Origin: Janthinobacterium sp. B9-8
GTDB lineage: Bacteria > Pseudomonadota > Gammaproteobacteria > Burkholderiales > Chitinibacteraceae
Length of the DNA stretch: 64,000 bases
Assembly (NCBI RefSeq): GCF_000969645.2
Contig: NZ_CP014222.1
Span: forward strand, 4,219,740-4,283,739
Reading direction: 5' to 3'
Shown: one piece after another, positions 1-8,459 of the stretch
How the letters are laid out: the number at the start of each line of letters is the position of its first letter
Position numbering within the stretch: the stretch's first letter is position 1
The notes under the pieces: generated by a model
What the model was told of the DNA's origin: nothing
The model's database searches: none
What the model saw: only the letters and a program-made list of their open reading frames with translations
Program-made: the position numbers and the translations under genes

Positions 1-221
1 CAGGCTTAGGCGTGGCGATTGCTTCGGCCTATATGATAGAAGAAGAGCTAAAAAATGGCCGTCTGATTGCGCCTTATGGCTTGCTGCCCGATGGCTCTAG
101 CTACGTTGTATTATCCGCAGAGCCGTTTGCTCAAGATGAGCGGCGTTTGGTGTTTTTGGATTGGCTAAGGCAGGAGTTTCAAAAATCGGATGAGCTATTG
201 GGGCGTTTGCTGGCGGGTTAG
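1..221 (+). CDS. LysR-family transcriptional regulator, C-terminal fragment (cut by window edge)
   Basis: The reading frame is open from the first bases and ends at a TAG at 219-221; the start lies outside the window. The visible part (GLGVAIASAYMIEEELKNG and onwards) resembles the end of a LysR-type effector-binding domain of the GcvA-like kind, where the preceding G-x-G-V-A segment is typical. The last residues (FLDWLRQEF) form the usual C-terminal helix. The gene converges on arcC. Whether it controls the arginine deiminase genes cannot be judged from this piece. The family call rests on about 73 residues. Confidence 0.7.
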   Translation, partial: GLGVAIASAYMIEEELKNGRLIAPYGLLPDGSSYVVLSAEPFAQDERRLVFLDWLRQEFQKSDELLGRLLAG

Positions 222-248
222 ATGCCGTAACGCATTGCGCTACGGCAT
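222..248. terminator. Hairpin between the LysR gene and arcC
   Basis: A 12-bp stem (222-233 with 237-248) with a 3-nt loop and one mismatch begins directly after the regulator's TAG and is followed by a few A/T bases. It lies between two convergent genes, so it may end transcription from both sides. The T tract is poor, so a REP-like palindrome is possible. Confidence 0.5.
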
Positions 249-271
249 AAAAGTGAAGGACGCAATCAATC

Positions 272-1201
272 TCAACGGTAGCTTAGTTCGGTTGCATGTG
301 TTGAAACCCGTGTGCCTGCCGTGCCTTGCACAATGGCTTCAATATCACTGAGCGAGCCGATGACGGCTACTTTGCCGGTATTGCGGGCAAATTCGCAGGC
401 GGCTTGTACCTTTGGTCCCATCGAGCCTGCGGCAAAACCTAAGCGTTCTAATTCATCGGGATGGGCGCTGGCGATGGCTTTTTGTGTGGGCTTGCCATAG
501 TCAATAAAGGTGGCACTCACATCGGTGGCAATCACCAGTAAATCGGCGCTTAGTTCTTCTGCCAGCAGGGCGGAGCAGAGGTCTTTGTCGATGACCGCTT
601 CAATGCCGTGCAATTTCCCTTCTTTATCGTAACAAGTCGGAATCCCGCCACCACCCGCACAAATTACGATGGTGCCGTGCTCTAGCAGCCATTTTACCGG
701 GCGAATTTCAAAAATACGTTTAGGCCTAGGGCTGGCCACTACGCGGCGAAATTTGTCGCCATCAGGGGCAATCGACCAGCCTTTTTCGGCGGCCAGCCTA
801 TCGGCGTCTTCTTTGCTGTAAACCGGGCCGATGGGCTTGGTTGGGTTTTTAAAAGCAGGGTCGGCAGCGTCGACTTCTACTTGGGTCAGAATGGTGGCGA
901 AAGGCGTTTCGATGGGCAGCAGATTGCCTAGCTCTTGCTCAATCATATAGCCGATCATGCCCTCGGTTTCGGCTCCTAATACATCGAGCGGATAGGGGCT
1001 GACTTGGCTGTAGGCGGCATTTTGTAAGGCGAGCAGCCCCACTTGTGGGCCATTGCCGTGGGCGATGACTAGCTCATTGTTTGGGGCAACGCGGGCGATT
1101 TGTTTGACGGCGATGATGACGTTTTCACGTTGATTATCTGCACTCATGGCTTCGCCTCGACGAAGCAGAGCATTGCCGCCTAGGGCGATGACGATACGCA
1201 T
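272..1201 (-). CDS. arcC: Carbamate kinase
   Basis: This is the last enzyme of the arginine deiminase pathway: it transfers phosphate from carbamoyl phosphate to ADP, giving ATP, CO2 and ammonia in the cytoplasm. The 309 residues match the usual family length. The N-terminus IVIALGGNALL is the family's nucleotide/carbamoyl-phosphate loop, and a glycine-rich VICAGGGGIP segment lies mid-protein. AAGGA sits 8 nt before the ATG. It is the distal gene of the arcD-arcA-arcB-arcC series but is separated from arcB by 400 bp of repeats, so its co-transcription is not certain. Confidence 0.95.
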   Translation of the reverse strand: MRIVIALGGNALLRRGEAMSADNQRENVIIAVKQIARVAPNNELVIAHGNGPQVGLLALQNAAYSQVSPYPLDVLGAETEGMIGYMIEQELGNLLPIETPFATILTQVEVDAADPAFKNPTKPIGPVYSKEDADRLAAEKGWSIAPDGDKFRRVVASPRPKRIFEIRPVKWLLEHGTIVICAGGGGIPTCYDKEGKLHGIEAVIDKDLCSALLAEELSADLLVIATDVSATFIDYGKPTQKAIASAHPDELERLGFAAGSMGPKVQAACEFARNTGKVAVIGSLSDIEAIVQGTAGTRVSTHATELSYR

Positions 1202-1601
1202 AATGAATCCTTTATTGCGGTTTACGCCGCAACTTTTAGTGCCTTCGGCACGTTGATTTAGGTGCGGGATCCCCGCGGGGACTCACTTTCTTGAACGGCC
1301 AAGAAAGTAAGCAAAGAAGGCCGCCCCGACCAGCACGAAGGCCCCTCACTGCGGACAATCGAGGTGGCGTCAATTCAACTCGCTTCGCTCAAACACGAAT
1401 TGACGACTGCCCCACCCCGCTTGTTCCTCGTTTCGGCGTGCTTCAAGGGGAGATTTAAGCCCCGTGCCATGCGCGGCGAAAAAAATCCAGATTGCTGATT
1501 TGGACACGCTCAACACCCAAGGACAACAGGCTTACTTCAAACCTGTTGTCCTCCGTGAACCTCCGTGGTTCAAGATTTGGGTTCTGTCAGTGCAGCTAAG
1601 G
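1202..1601. repeat. arcC-arcB gap filled by two repeat modules
   Basis: The gap holds no credible gene. From about 1234 to 1467 lies one copy of a roughly 235-bp repeat that starts with the small hairpin GTGCCTTCGGCAC and contains the segment GGCCAAGAAAGTAAGCAAAG. From about 1547 to 1585 lies one copy of a short repeat (CTCCGTGGTTCAAGATTTGG as read on the plus strand), ending 17 nt from the arcB stop codon. Similar copies of both occur elsewhere in the window. Confidence 0.85.
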
Positions 1602-2612
1602 TTAAATATCCCCCAAGGTTGAAACCAGAATGGCTTTGATCGTGTGCATGCGGTTTTCTGCTTGCTCGAAGGCGATGTTGGCTGGGGATTCGAACACTTC
1701 ATCGGTGACTTCAACGCCGTTGGCGAGGAAGGGGTATTTTTCGGAGATTTGCTTGCCCATTTTGGTGTCGCTATTGTGAAAAGCGGGCAGGCAGTGCATA
1801 AATTTTGTCCGCGGGTTGCCTGAGGCTTTCATCATGGCGCTGTTGACCTGATAGGGCAGCAGTTGCTTGATCCGTTCGGCCCATGCTTCAACGGGCTCGC
1901 CCATCGATACCCATACATCGGTATGGATAAAATCGACGTCTTTTACGGCTTCTAGTGGGTCTTCGGTTAGCATGATTTTTGCGCCGGTGTCGCTTGCAAA
2001 CTTGCGACATTGGGCGACGAAATCATCGTGTGGCCAGAGTGCTTTGGGGGCGGCAACGCGTACATCCATGCCCAGTTTTGCGCCAATTAAGAGCAGCGAA
2101 TTGCCCATATTATTGCGGGCATCACCCAGATAGGCGTAGCTGATATCGTGCAGCGGCTTGTCGCTGTGTTCACGCATAGTTAGCACGTCGGCCAGCATTT
2201 GGGTGGGGTGATATTCGTCGGTTAAGCCGTTAAACACGGGTACACCGGCGAAGGTGGCTAGTTCTTCAACAATTTCCTGGCTATAGCCGCGATATTCGAT
2301 GGCGTCGTACAGCCGGCCCAGCACGCGGGCGGTGTCTTTCATGCTTTCTTTATGACCAATCTGCGATGAGCTAGGGTCGATAAAAGTGACGTTTGCGCCT
2401 TGATCGTAGGCGGCCACTTCAAATGAGCAACGGGTACGGGTGGAGGTTTTTTCAAAAATTAGCGCAATATTTTTGCGTTTTAGATGCTGCTGCTCAGTGC
2501 CGGTGTATTTAGCGCGTTTCAGATCCCGAGATAAATCCAGCAGATAACGTAGCTCACGGGTGGTGTGATGCATCAGGCTAAGCAGATTACGATTATGCAT
2601 ATTGAAGGACAT
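1602..2612 (-). CDS. arcB: Ornithine carbamoyltransferase, catabolic
   Basis: ArcB phosphorolyses citrulline to ornithine and carbamoyl phosphate in the arginine deiminase pathway. The carbamoyl-phosphate motif STRTRCSFE and the ornithine-site motif HCLPAFH are both visible, and 336 residues is the normal length. The frame is open 25 codons further upstream, but the ATG at 2612 is preceded by GGAG 7 nt away and gives the family-typical start MSFNMHNRN. An anabolic ArgF is similar in sequence; its place between arcA and arcC supports the catabolic role. Confidence 0.94.
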   Translation of the reverse strand: MSFNMHNRNLLSLMHHTTRELRYLLDLSRDLKRAKYTGTEQQHLKRKNIALIFEKTSTRTRCSFEVAAYDQGANVTFIDPSSSQIGHKESMKDTARVLGRLYDAIEYRGYSQEIVEELATFAGVPVFNGLTDEYHPTQMLADVLTMREHSDKPLHDISYAYLGDARNNMGNSLLLIGAKLGMDVRVAAPKALWPHDDFVAQCRKFASDTGAKIMLTEDPLEAVKDVDFIHTDVWVSMGEPVEAWAERIKQLLPYQVNSAMMKASGNPRTKFMHCLPAFHNSDTKMGKQISEKYPFLANGVEVTDEVFESPANIAFEQAENRMHTIKAILVSTLGDI

Positions 2613-3074
2613 GATTTTCTCCAGCAAACGAAAGAAATACAAAATGGACCAAGCGGCATCAGGGGGCCGCTGATTTCCTATGAGCAAAGCAAAAAAGATC
2701 GTTTAAGTGCCTTCGGCACGTTGATTTAGGTGCGGGAATTCCCGCGAAGTATTTGATTTCTGAACGGCCAAGAAAGTAAGCAAAGAAGGCCGCCCCGGTC
2801 AGCACGAAAGCCCCTCTCTGCGGATAATCGGCTCGGCGAAAAAGGCTGCTCGGGAGCAAGCTCGCTACCCCTTTTCCGAAATCCCGAGCCGCTTATTCCT
2901 CGTGTCGCGGCTTCAAGGGGAGGGTAAAAGCCCCGTGCTACGAGCCAAAAAGAACCACAGATTGCGGCGTTTGAAAAAATTCAAAACGCAAAGAAAACGA
3001 TTTTTCTCCGTGAAACTCTGTGTTCTCTGGGACCTCCGTGGTTCAAGATTTGGGTTTTACAAGCGCTCAGCTAA
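2613..3074. repeat. arcB-arcA gap filled by two repeat modules
   Basis: This 462-bp gap has the same build as the arcC-arcB gap. A second copy of the long repeat lies at about 2704-2940, and a copy of the short CCACGGAG-type repeat at about 3001-3058 ends 17 nt from the arcA stop. No gene can be supported. Both modules have the same orientation as in the neighbouring gap. Confidence 0.85.
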
Positions 3075-4331
3075 TTAGTAATCAACTGGATCGCGGATAA
3101 TTGGGCAGGTCATGCAGTGGCCACCGCCTCGGCCACGGCCTAGTTCGGCGGAGCTGATGGTGATGACCTCTACGCCGGCTTTACGCAGCAGGGTATTGGT
3201 GTGGATATTGCGGTCGTAAGCTAAAACTACACCGGGTTGCAGGGCGACGACGTTGTTGCCGTCGTCCCATTGCTCGCGCTCGGCTTCAAAAGAATTGCCG
3301 CCGGTTTGCACCACGCGCAGGGCAGGTAATTTGAGCGCTTCGGCGACGACATCCAAGAAGGGTTTACTCTCACGGCGTAGGTCGATGCCGTTGGGTTTGC
3401 TTTCGTCAGGGCGCAGGCTGAAGGCGACGATTTGTTTGACCACTTCAGGGAAAATGGTGACTAAATCCCGATCGCAAAAGCTGAATACGGTGTCCAGATG
3501 CATGGCAGAGCGTGATTTTGGCAGGGCGGCCACAATCACTCGCTCGGCGGCTCCGGCTTTAAATAGTGACATGGCGACTTGGCCGATGGCTTGATGCGAG
3601 GTGCGCTCGCCCATACCAATCAAGACCACGCCGTTGCCAATCGGCATGACATCGCCGCCTTCCAGTGTGGCACTGCCGTGATCGACATCTGGATCGCCCC
3701 ACCAGACCTTGACATCGGCGGCAGCAAAATCAGGATGGAATTTATAAATAGCGGTGACGAGCAGTGTTTCTTGTCGTCGTGCCGGCCAATACATCGGGTT
3801 GAGCGTTACGCCGCCATAAATCCAGCAGGTGGTATCGCGGGTAAATTGGGTATTCGGTAGTGGCGGTAGGATAAAGCTGGCATTGCCGAAGTTTTCGCGG
3901 AAGATGCTCAGCACTTCGGATGGCGTATCGGCTGGCAAATCGGGAGCAACTACCCCACCCATTAAGAATTCGGCCAAATGGCGTGGCTCTAATGAATCCA
4001 GCCAGCTACGTACTTCTTCCAGCAAACCAATGCCAACCAGATCTGCGGTGATCTTGCGATCGAGTATCCATTTTCTGGCTTCAGGAATCGCCACGGTGGT
4101 GGTGAGCAGATTGTGCATCTCAATCACATCCACACCACGTTCACGCATTTTGGAAACAAAATCAAAATGATCGCGTTTGGCCTGGCTTACCCACAGCACA
4201 TCATCAAACAATAAAGAATCGCAGTTATTGGGTGTCAGCCGCATATGCGCCAGCCCCGGCGAGCAAACCATTACCCGTCTTAGCATGCCCACTTCAGAGT
4301 GAACGCCTAGTTGTAGATTTTCGGTACTCAT
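3075..4331 (-). CDS. arcA: Arginine deiminase
   Basis: ArcA hydrolyses arginine to citrulline and ammonia, the first step of fermentative arginine use and acid defence. The C-terminal catalytic cysteine motif GGGHCMTCP is present, as are the guanidino-binding FTRDTT and the EGGDV segment. The ATG at 4331 (418 residues) has AGGAG 7 nt upstream; a GTG one codon earlier would sit too close to it. The gene starts 13 nt after arcD ends, so these two are very probably co-transcribed. Confidence 0.96.
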   Translation of the reverse strand: MSTENLQLGVHSEVGMLRRVMVCSPGLAHMRLTPNNCDSLLFDDVLWVSQAKRDHFDFVSKMRERGVDVIEMHNLLTTTVAIPEARKWILDRKITADLVGIGLLEEVRSWLDSLEPRHLAEFLMGGVVAPDLPADTPSEVLSIFRENFGNASFILPPLPNTQFTRDTTCWIYGGVTLNPMYWPARRQETLLVTAIYKFHPDFAAADVKVWWGDPDVDHGSATLEGGDVMPIGNGVVLIGMGERTSHQAIGQVAMSLFKAGAAERVIVAALPKSRSAMHLDTVFSFCDRDLVTIFPEVVKQIVAFSLRPDESKPNGIDLRRESKPFLDVVAEALKLPALRVVQTGGNSFEAEREQWDDGNNVVALQPGVVLAYDRNIHTNTLLRKAGVEVITISSAELGRGRGGGHCMTCPIIRDPVDY

Positions 4332-4344
4332 CACATAGCTCCTA

Positions 4345-5772
4345 TTAAAGCTTTAGAAAACCGGTGTAAAGGCCGTAACTTGCCGCAATGGCCCCAATAA
4401 CAGCGGCTGCAAAAATGAATTTTTCGATGGTGGTAAAAACAATCTGGCCGCTTTCTTTACGCGCCTTGGTATAAAGGATTGCGCCGGGCGCATAGAGCAG
4501 GGCCGATAGCAGTAAGAATTGCACTCCTGCTGCGTAGATCAGCCATACGCTATAGAGCGCAGCAATCATTGCAATCAGCAGATCTTTATTGCGATTGCCA
4601 CCATGCTCCGCATAGCCGTCTCCTTTGTAAGCCACCATGACGCCGTAAGCGGTAGATAAGAAGTAGGGCACTAAAATCATTGAGGTGGCGAGCAGCAGCA
4701 GGCTGGTATAGGTGCTGGCAGCAAACAGGGTAATAATCAGGAAAACTTGCACTGCGCCGTTAGATAACCAAAGTGCATTGGCTGGCACACCGTTCGCGTT
4801 TTCCTTGTGCAAAAAGCTGGGCATAGTTTTATCGCGGGAGGCAGAAAACAGAATCTCGGCGCAGAGCAATGTCCATGAAAGCAAGGCACCCAGCAGCGAA
4901 ATCACCAGCCCGATAGAGATAAACACCGCGCCCCAGTGGCCAACAATATGCTCCAGCACATAGGCCATTGATGGATTCTTTAAGCCTGCTAATTCTGGCT
5001 GGCTCATCACCCCAAGTGACAACACATTCACCAGCACCAGCAGCAGCAGGGTGCTGAGAAAACCAATCACGGTAGCGCGGCCCACATCGGCGCGTTTTTC
5101 GGCACGGGCAGAGTAAACACTTGCGCCCTCGATACCGATAAACACCCAAACGGTGACCAGCATCATATTGCGCACCTGATCCATCACACTGCCGAGCTTG
5201 ATATTGCCCCTGCCCCAAAAATCGGTGGTGAACACATCTAGCTTGAATGCCACGGCGGCCAGAATAATAAACATCACCAGCGGCACAATCTTGGCCACGG
5301 TGGTGACTTGATTAATAAATGCTGCCTCTTTAACTCCGCGCAATACTAAAAAGTGCACCGACCACAGCAAAATGGATGCGCCGATAATGGCGGGAACCGT
5401 ATTGCCATCGCCAAACATGGGGAAGAAATAACCCAGCGTGCCAAACAGCAAAACAAAGTAGCTGACATTGCCCAGAAAGGCGCTAATCCAATAGCCCCAA
5501 GCGGATGAAAACCCCATGTAATTGCCAAAGCCCGCTTTGGCATAGGCATATACACCGGCGTCTAATTCTGGTTTCTGGTTGGCAAGGGTCTGAAACACAA
5601 ATGCCAGCATCAGCATCCCCACCGCCGTGATCGCCCAGCCTATCAGCGTGGCGCCTGCACCGGCGCTTTGCGCCATATTTTGAGGCAGGGAGAAAATCCC
5701 CCCACCAATCATTGATCCGACCACCATCGCAGTGAGCGCGGTTAGCCTTAGCTTATGGGACGATTGCGTCAT
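4345..5772 (-). CDS. arcD: Arginine/ornithine antiporter
   Basis: This inner-membrane APC-superfamily exchanger imports arginine and exports ornithine. The 475 residues contain about 12-13 hydrophobic segments. The first carries the glycine-rich substrate loop of the superfamily (MVVGSMIGGGIFSLP). GAGGG lies before the ATG. It is the first gene of arcDABC, an order also found in Pseudomonas. A related lysine or basic amino-acid antiporter would look similar, but the operon supports the arginine/ornithine assignment. Confidence 0.94.
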   Translation of the reverse strand: MTQSSHKLRLTALTAMVVGSMIGGGIFSLPQNMAQSAGAGATLIGWAITAVGMLMLAFVFQTLANQKPELDAGVYAYAKAGFGNYMGFSSAWGYWISAFLGNVSYFVLLFGTLGYFFPMFGDGNTVPAIIGASILLWSVHFLVLRGVKEAAFINQVTTVAKIVPLVMFIILAAVAFKLDVFTTDFWGRGNIKLGSVMDQVRNMMLVTVWVFIGIEGASVYSARAEKRADVGRATVIGFLSTLLLLVLVNVLSLGVMSQPELAGLKNPSMAYVLEHIVGHWGAVFISIGLVISLLGALLSWTLLCAEILFSASRDKTMPSFLHKENANGVPANALWLSNGAVQVFLIITLFAASTYTSLLLLATSMILVPYFLSTAYGVMVAYKGDGYAEHGGNRNKDLLIAMIAALYSVWLIYAAGVQFLLLSALLYAPGAILYTKARKESGQIVFTTIEKFIFAAAVIGAIAASYGLYTGFLKL

Positions 5773-5909
5773 GATAGAGCCCTCGGTGCGTAGTTAAATA
5801 AACGCTACTCGTGCTGGTTTTGTGCTCAAGACGGTAAGAAAAGAAGAGGTAATGATTGCGGTAGCGCGCTGTTTTGGCTGGGCTTGAGCAGTAGTCAATT
5901 CAGTAGGTA

Positions 5910-5938
5910 TACGTAGTCTGATGGTTTTGCACTACGTA
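5910..5938. promoter_or_regulatory. Inverted repeat, possible operator
   Basis: TACGTAGT at 5910-5917 and ACTACGTA at 5931-5938 form a perfect 8-bp inverted repeat with a 13-bp spacer, about 140-165 bp upstream of arcD. The arm-centre spacing of 21 bp (two helical turns) suits a dimeric regulator. No known regulator can be named from the sequence. Confidence 0.35.
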
Positions 5939-5942
5939 AATT

Positions 5943-5956
5943 TTGATGAAAAACAA
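5943..5956 (-). promoter_or_regulatory. Candidate ANR/FNR-type site upstream of arcD
   Basis: The sequence TTGATGAAAAACAA differs at one base from the ANR/FNR consensus TTGAT-N4-ATCAA. It lies about 170-185 bp before the arcD start. Anaerobic control of arcDABC by ANR is established in Pseudomonas, so a site here fits. One mismatch in an AT-rich region could be chance. Confidence 0.45.
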
Positions 5957-6660
5957 TATTCTTTTTATTTATTAAAATAATTTAGGTCTTAATAATAAAT
6001 ATTATGACAATCATTGGCTTAGCTAGCTTTTTATGTTTTTTTTGAGATTAAAATTTTTTTCTTGAGGATAACAAGAGGGTGTCTATTTTGAGAGAAGTGT
6101 ATTTTTTTCTACCTAAATGCTATGTAAACAGTAACTTACCATTAAGTTGTTGAATTTTTTTATATTTTACTGTAGATATTTGATGCGAAATGAATATAAA
6201 AAACATTTAATTGTAATTATTAATGGTATCTATTTGGGGGAATGAAAGCAAATGGAGAAATAAGACCAAACGTTTTTCTATTTTTGGTAACTATTGAATG
6301 CTTGTTACAAAATGGCTGCGGGTGTTTAGTCGCTTAGGAGGCCTGAGAATCGTTTTAAGATCACCTAGTGCTTCCTTACAAACTCACTCACGCTGAGTCT
6401 TTGATATCAGTCCATGAAGGGGCGCTATGGCTGGGGCCATAATTGCGCTGCATCTTTCATGCTTTGCTGCTTTTTCAAAAAAAACGCTGTGTAGTGATAC
6501 AAGATTGGCGTGGTCTATCCCTATGTTTCAGCAATGTTTTTTATCTATAGCTGGCGCTTGAATTTGAGTTTTATATAGCGTGATGATCTGAGGGAACGCT
6601 TGTGCCCGGTAATAAATATGCTTTTCATCTTGTTTTTTTAAGCAGTTTGTTCTATTTACA

Positions 6661-6677
6661 TACGTCATGCTGACGTA
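6661..6677. promoter_or_regulatory. 17-bp palindrome upstream of vioA, possible operator
   Basis: TACGTCA-TGC-TGACGTA is a perfect 7-bp inverted repeat with a 3-bp spacer, about 440 bp before the vioA start in otherwise low-complexity AT-rich DNA. It does not resemble the CviR lux box of Chromobacterium as I know it. A protein-binding site for control of pigment production is an inference. Confidence 0.35.
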
Positions 6678-7115
6678 ATATTTCTATTTTCTTTTGTTAA
6701 TCTTTTGTTAAATTTGCAACAACTTTACAAAATACCACGCGCTTGTGTTTACAATCGCCGCGTTGTTGATCTACATTCATGCATTATTATTTTATTCTAA
6801 AGTAATAAATCTGAAAGCTTTTTGATGTATTCCTTACGTTTGCGTGTTTTTGCAAAGTTTTAAATAAGGAAGTGAAACAATCATTTTGAATAATAAAGCG
6901 CACAAGATTTTTAGGTCTTGCTGCACTACCGTATTGCTACGCCTGAAGTAATTGTAATTTTTGTTGCCAGAATATGACTGTCTAAAGCATGACTAGGCTT
7001 TTAAGGCAGGGGGTAGTGATTATTCAATTCGTTTTGCATGGCTTAGTTCTAAGTATTTATTTATTAAATGCTAAAAAATAAATATTCCCTTTGATTTACA
7101 TTGAGGTATTTTACT

Positions 7116-8402
7116 GTGATAAACAACAAAGTAATCTCTATAGTAGGTGCAGGAATATCAGGGCTAAGCTGTGCATTGAAACTGGCTGGCTCAAAATTAA
7201 CAAAAGACTACACGCTTCGTGTTTTTGAAAACGGAGAGAGAATTGGTGGCCGGGCTCATTCAATTAAAGTGGATGATTTTAGTATTGATTTAGGAGCAGG
7301 GCGTTTTTCTCCTGCCCTACATCCTAATGTTGCCCAGTTGCTTAGTGAGCTAAAAGAGGAAATAGAAGTATTTCCTTTTACTAAAATTGTCTGTCCTCAC
7401 CCACAGCATGAAGGCTTGAAAGAGATACTGGCTCAATTAAAGCTAAAAATTGAGAATAGCCATAATGAATCATTCTTTCAATTTTTATGCCAGCATATGG
7501 GCAATGAAAAATCGCACGCAATCATTAATGCTTTAGGCTACGATTCATTATATCTTCCGCAAATCTCTCCTAAGATTGCATATGATATTATTGAAAAGCA
7601 TCCGGAAATACAGTGCTTCTCAGAAAATGAAGGCTATGAGTGGTTTAATTTAGTTGACGGGTTTGCTGCTTTGGCTAAAAGTCTATATCAGCAAGCCGCT
7701 AAATCGGGTGTCGAGTTTTATTTTGAACACCAGTTAATTAATTTCCAAACAAAATCAGCCAATACTCTGCTTGAGTTTGCAGGATCAGAACAGCAAGAAA
7801 TTTGGCACAATAGTGCTTATACCGTTTTAGCTCTTCCTCCAACAGCGATGTCATCGCTTAATATAGATTTTCCAAATAGCTGGAGTGATTTTTCCTACGG
7901 TTCTATCCCATTATTTAAAGGTTTTATATTTTTCGATCATCCATGGTGGAAAGATTATGAGCTTGAAAATAAAGTAACCATTGTTGATAACCCATTACGA
8001 AAAATATATTTTAAAAGCGAAAAATATATATTCTTTTACACTGATAGCGCCTATGCTGATTTTTGGTTGGAAGAAACCAATAAAAGCGAAGATGAATATA
8101 TAAATACAGTGATGGGTTTAATTGCTAAAGCATTAAATATATCTATTAAAGAATTACCACGCCCTGTAAGCAATAAGTTCAAATACTGGCCTAGTGGTGT
8201 AGAGTTTGCTTTAGAAACATCACCAGATCACCCTCCTGTTTTATCTAAATATAATGGCAAAGTGATTGCTACTTCAGATGCTTATACCCCGCACTGTGGC
8301 TGGATGGAAGGTGGGATTATTGCGGGTAGGAACGCAGCAGATCATATCTTAAAACAATTAGAGAAATCAGATGTAGAAAAAGTAGCGGCAGAAATGAATT
8401 AA
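7116..8402 (+). CDS. vioA: L-tryptophan oxidase of violacein synthesis
   Basis: VioA is a flavin amine oxidase that converts L-tryptophan to indole-3-pyruvate imine, the first step to violacein. The N-terminal FAD motif GAGISGLSCALKL is clear, followed by ENGERIGGRAHS. The C-terminal GWMEGGIIAGRNAA is the second flavin-contact region. I chose the GTG at 7116 (428 residues; Chromobacterium VioA is close to 418) because GAGG lies 9 nt before it; a TTG at 7101 would overlap that site. The gene is much richer in A+T than the arc genes. The gap to vioB is 57 bp. Confidence 0.95.
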   Translation: MINNKVISIVGAGISGLSCALKLAGSKLTKDYTLRVFENGERIGGRAHSIKVDDFSIDLGAGRFSPALHPNVAQLLSELKEEIEVFPFTKIVCPHPQHEGLKEILAQLKLKIENSHNESFFQFLCQHMGNEKSHAIINALGYDSLYLPQISPKIAYDIIEKHPEIQCFSENEGYEWFNLVDGFAALAKSLYQQAAKSGVEFYFEHQLINFQTKSANTLLEFAGSEQQEIWHNSAYTVLALPPTAMSSLNIDFPNSWSDFSYGSIPLFKGFIFFDHPWWKDYELENKVTIVDNPLRKIYFKSEKYIFFYTDSAYADFWLEETNKSEDEYINTVMGLIAKALNISIKELPRPVSNKFKYWPSGVEFALETSPDHPPVLSKYNGKVIATSDAYTPHCGWMEGGIIAGRNAADHILKQLEKSDVEKVAAEMN

Positions 8403-8459
8403 TTTTTGTTTGAAAATGTAATGGTTTTTTTTCTAATTTTAAACTGGTATTGATGCTTA

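Larger units (their letters stand above)
5773..7115. promoter_or_regulatory. 1.34-kb AT-rich region between divergent arcD and vioA
   Basis: No credible gene is visible on either strand. The region should hold the promoters of both arcDABC and the violacein operon. Most of it is very AT-rich. A short, more GC-rich patch at about 6310-6500 stands out and might be debris of an inserted element. Palindromes at 5910-5938 and 6661-6677 and a candidate ANR site are listed separately. I saw no clear lux box. Confidence 0.6.

Noticed and set aside
6310..6500. Possible transposase remnant upstream of vioA
   Set aside because: The patch is more GC-rich than its flanks and gives a short MKDAAQLWPQP-like reading on the minus strand, but that is too little to name a family.
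5773..7115. lux box for quorum control of vioA
   Set aside because: No dyad resembling the CviR consensus was found; only the unrelated palindrome at 6661-6677.
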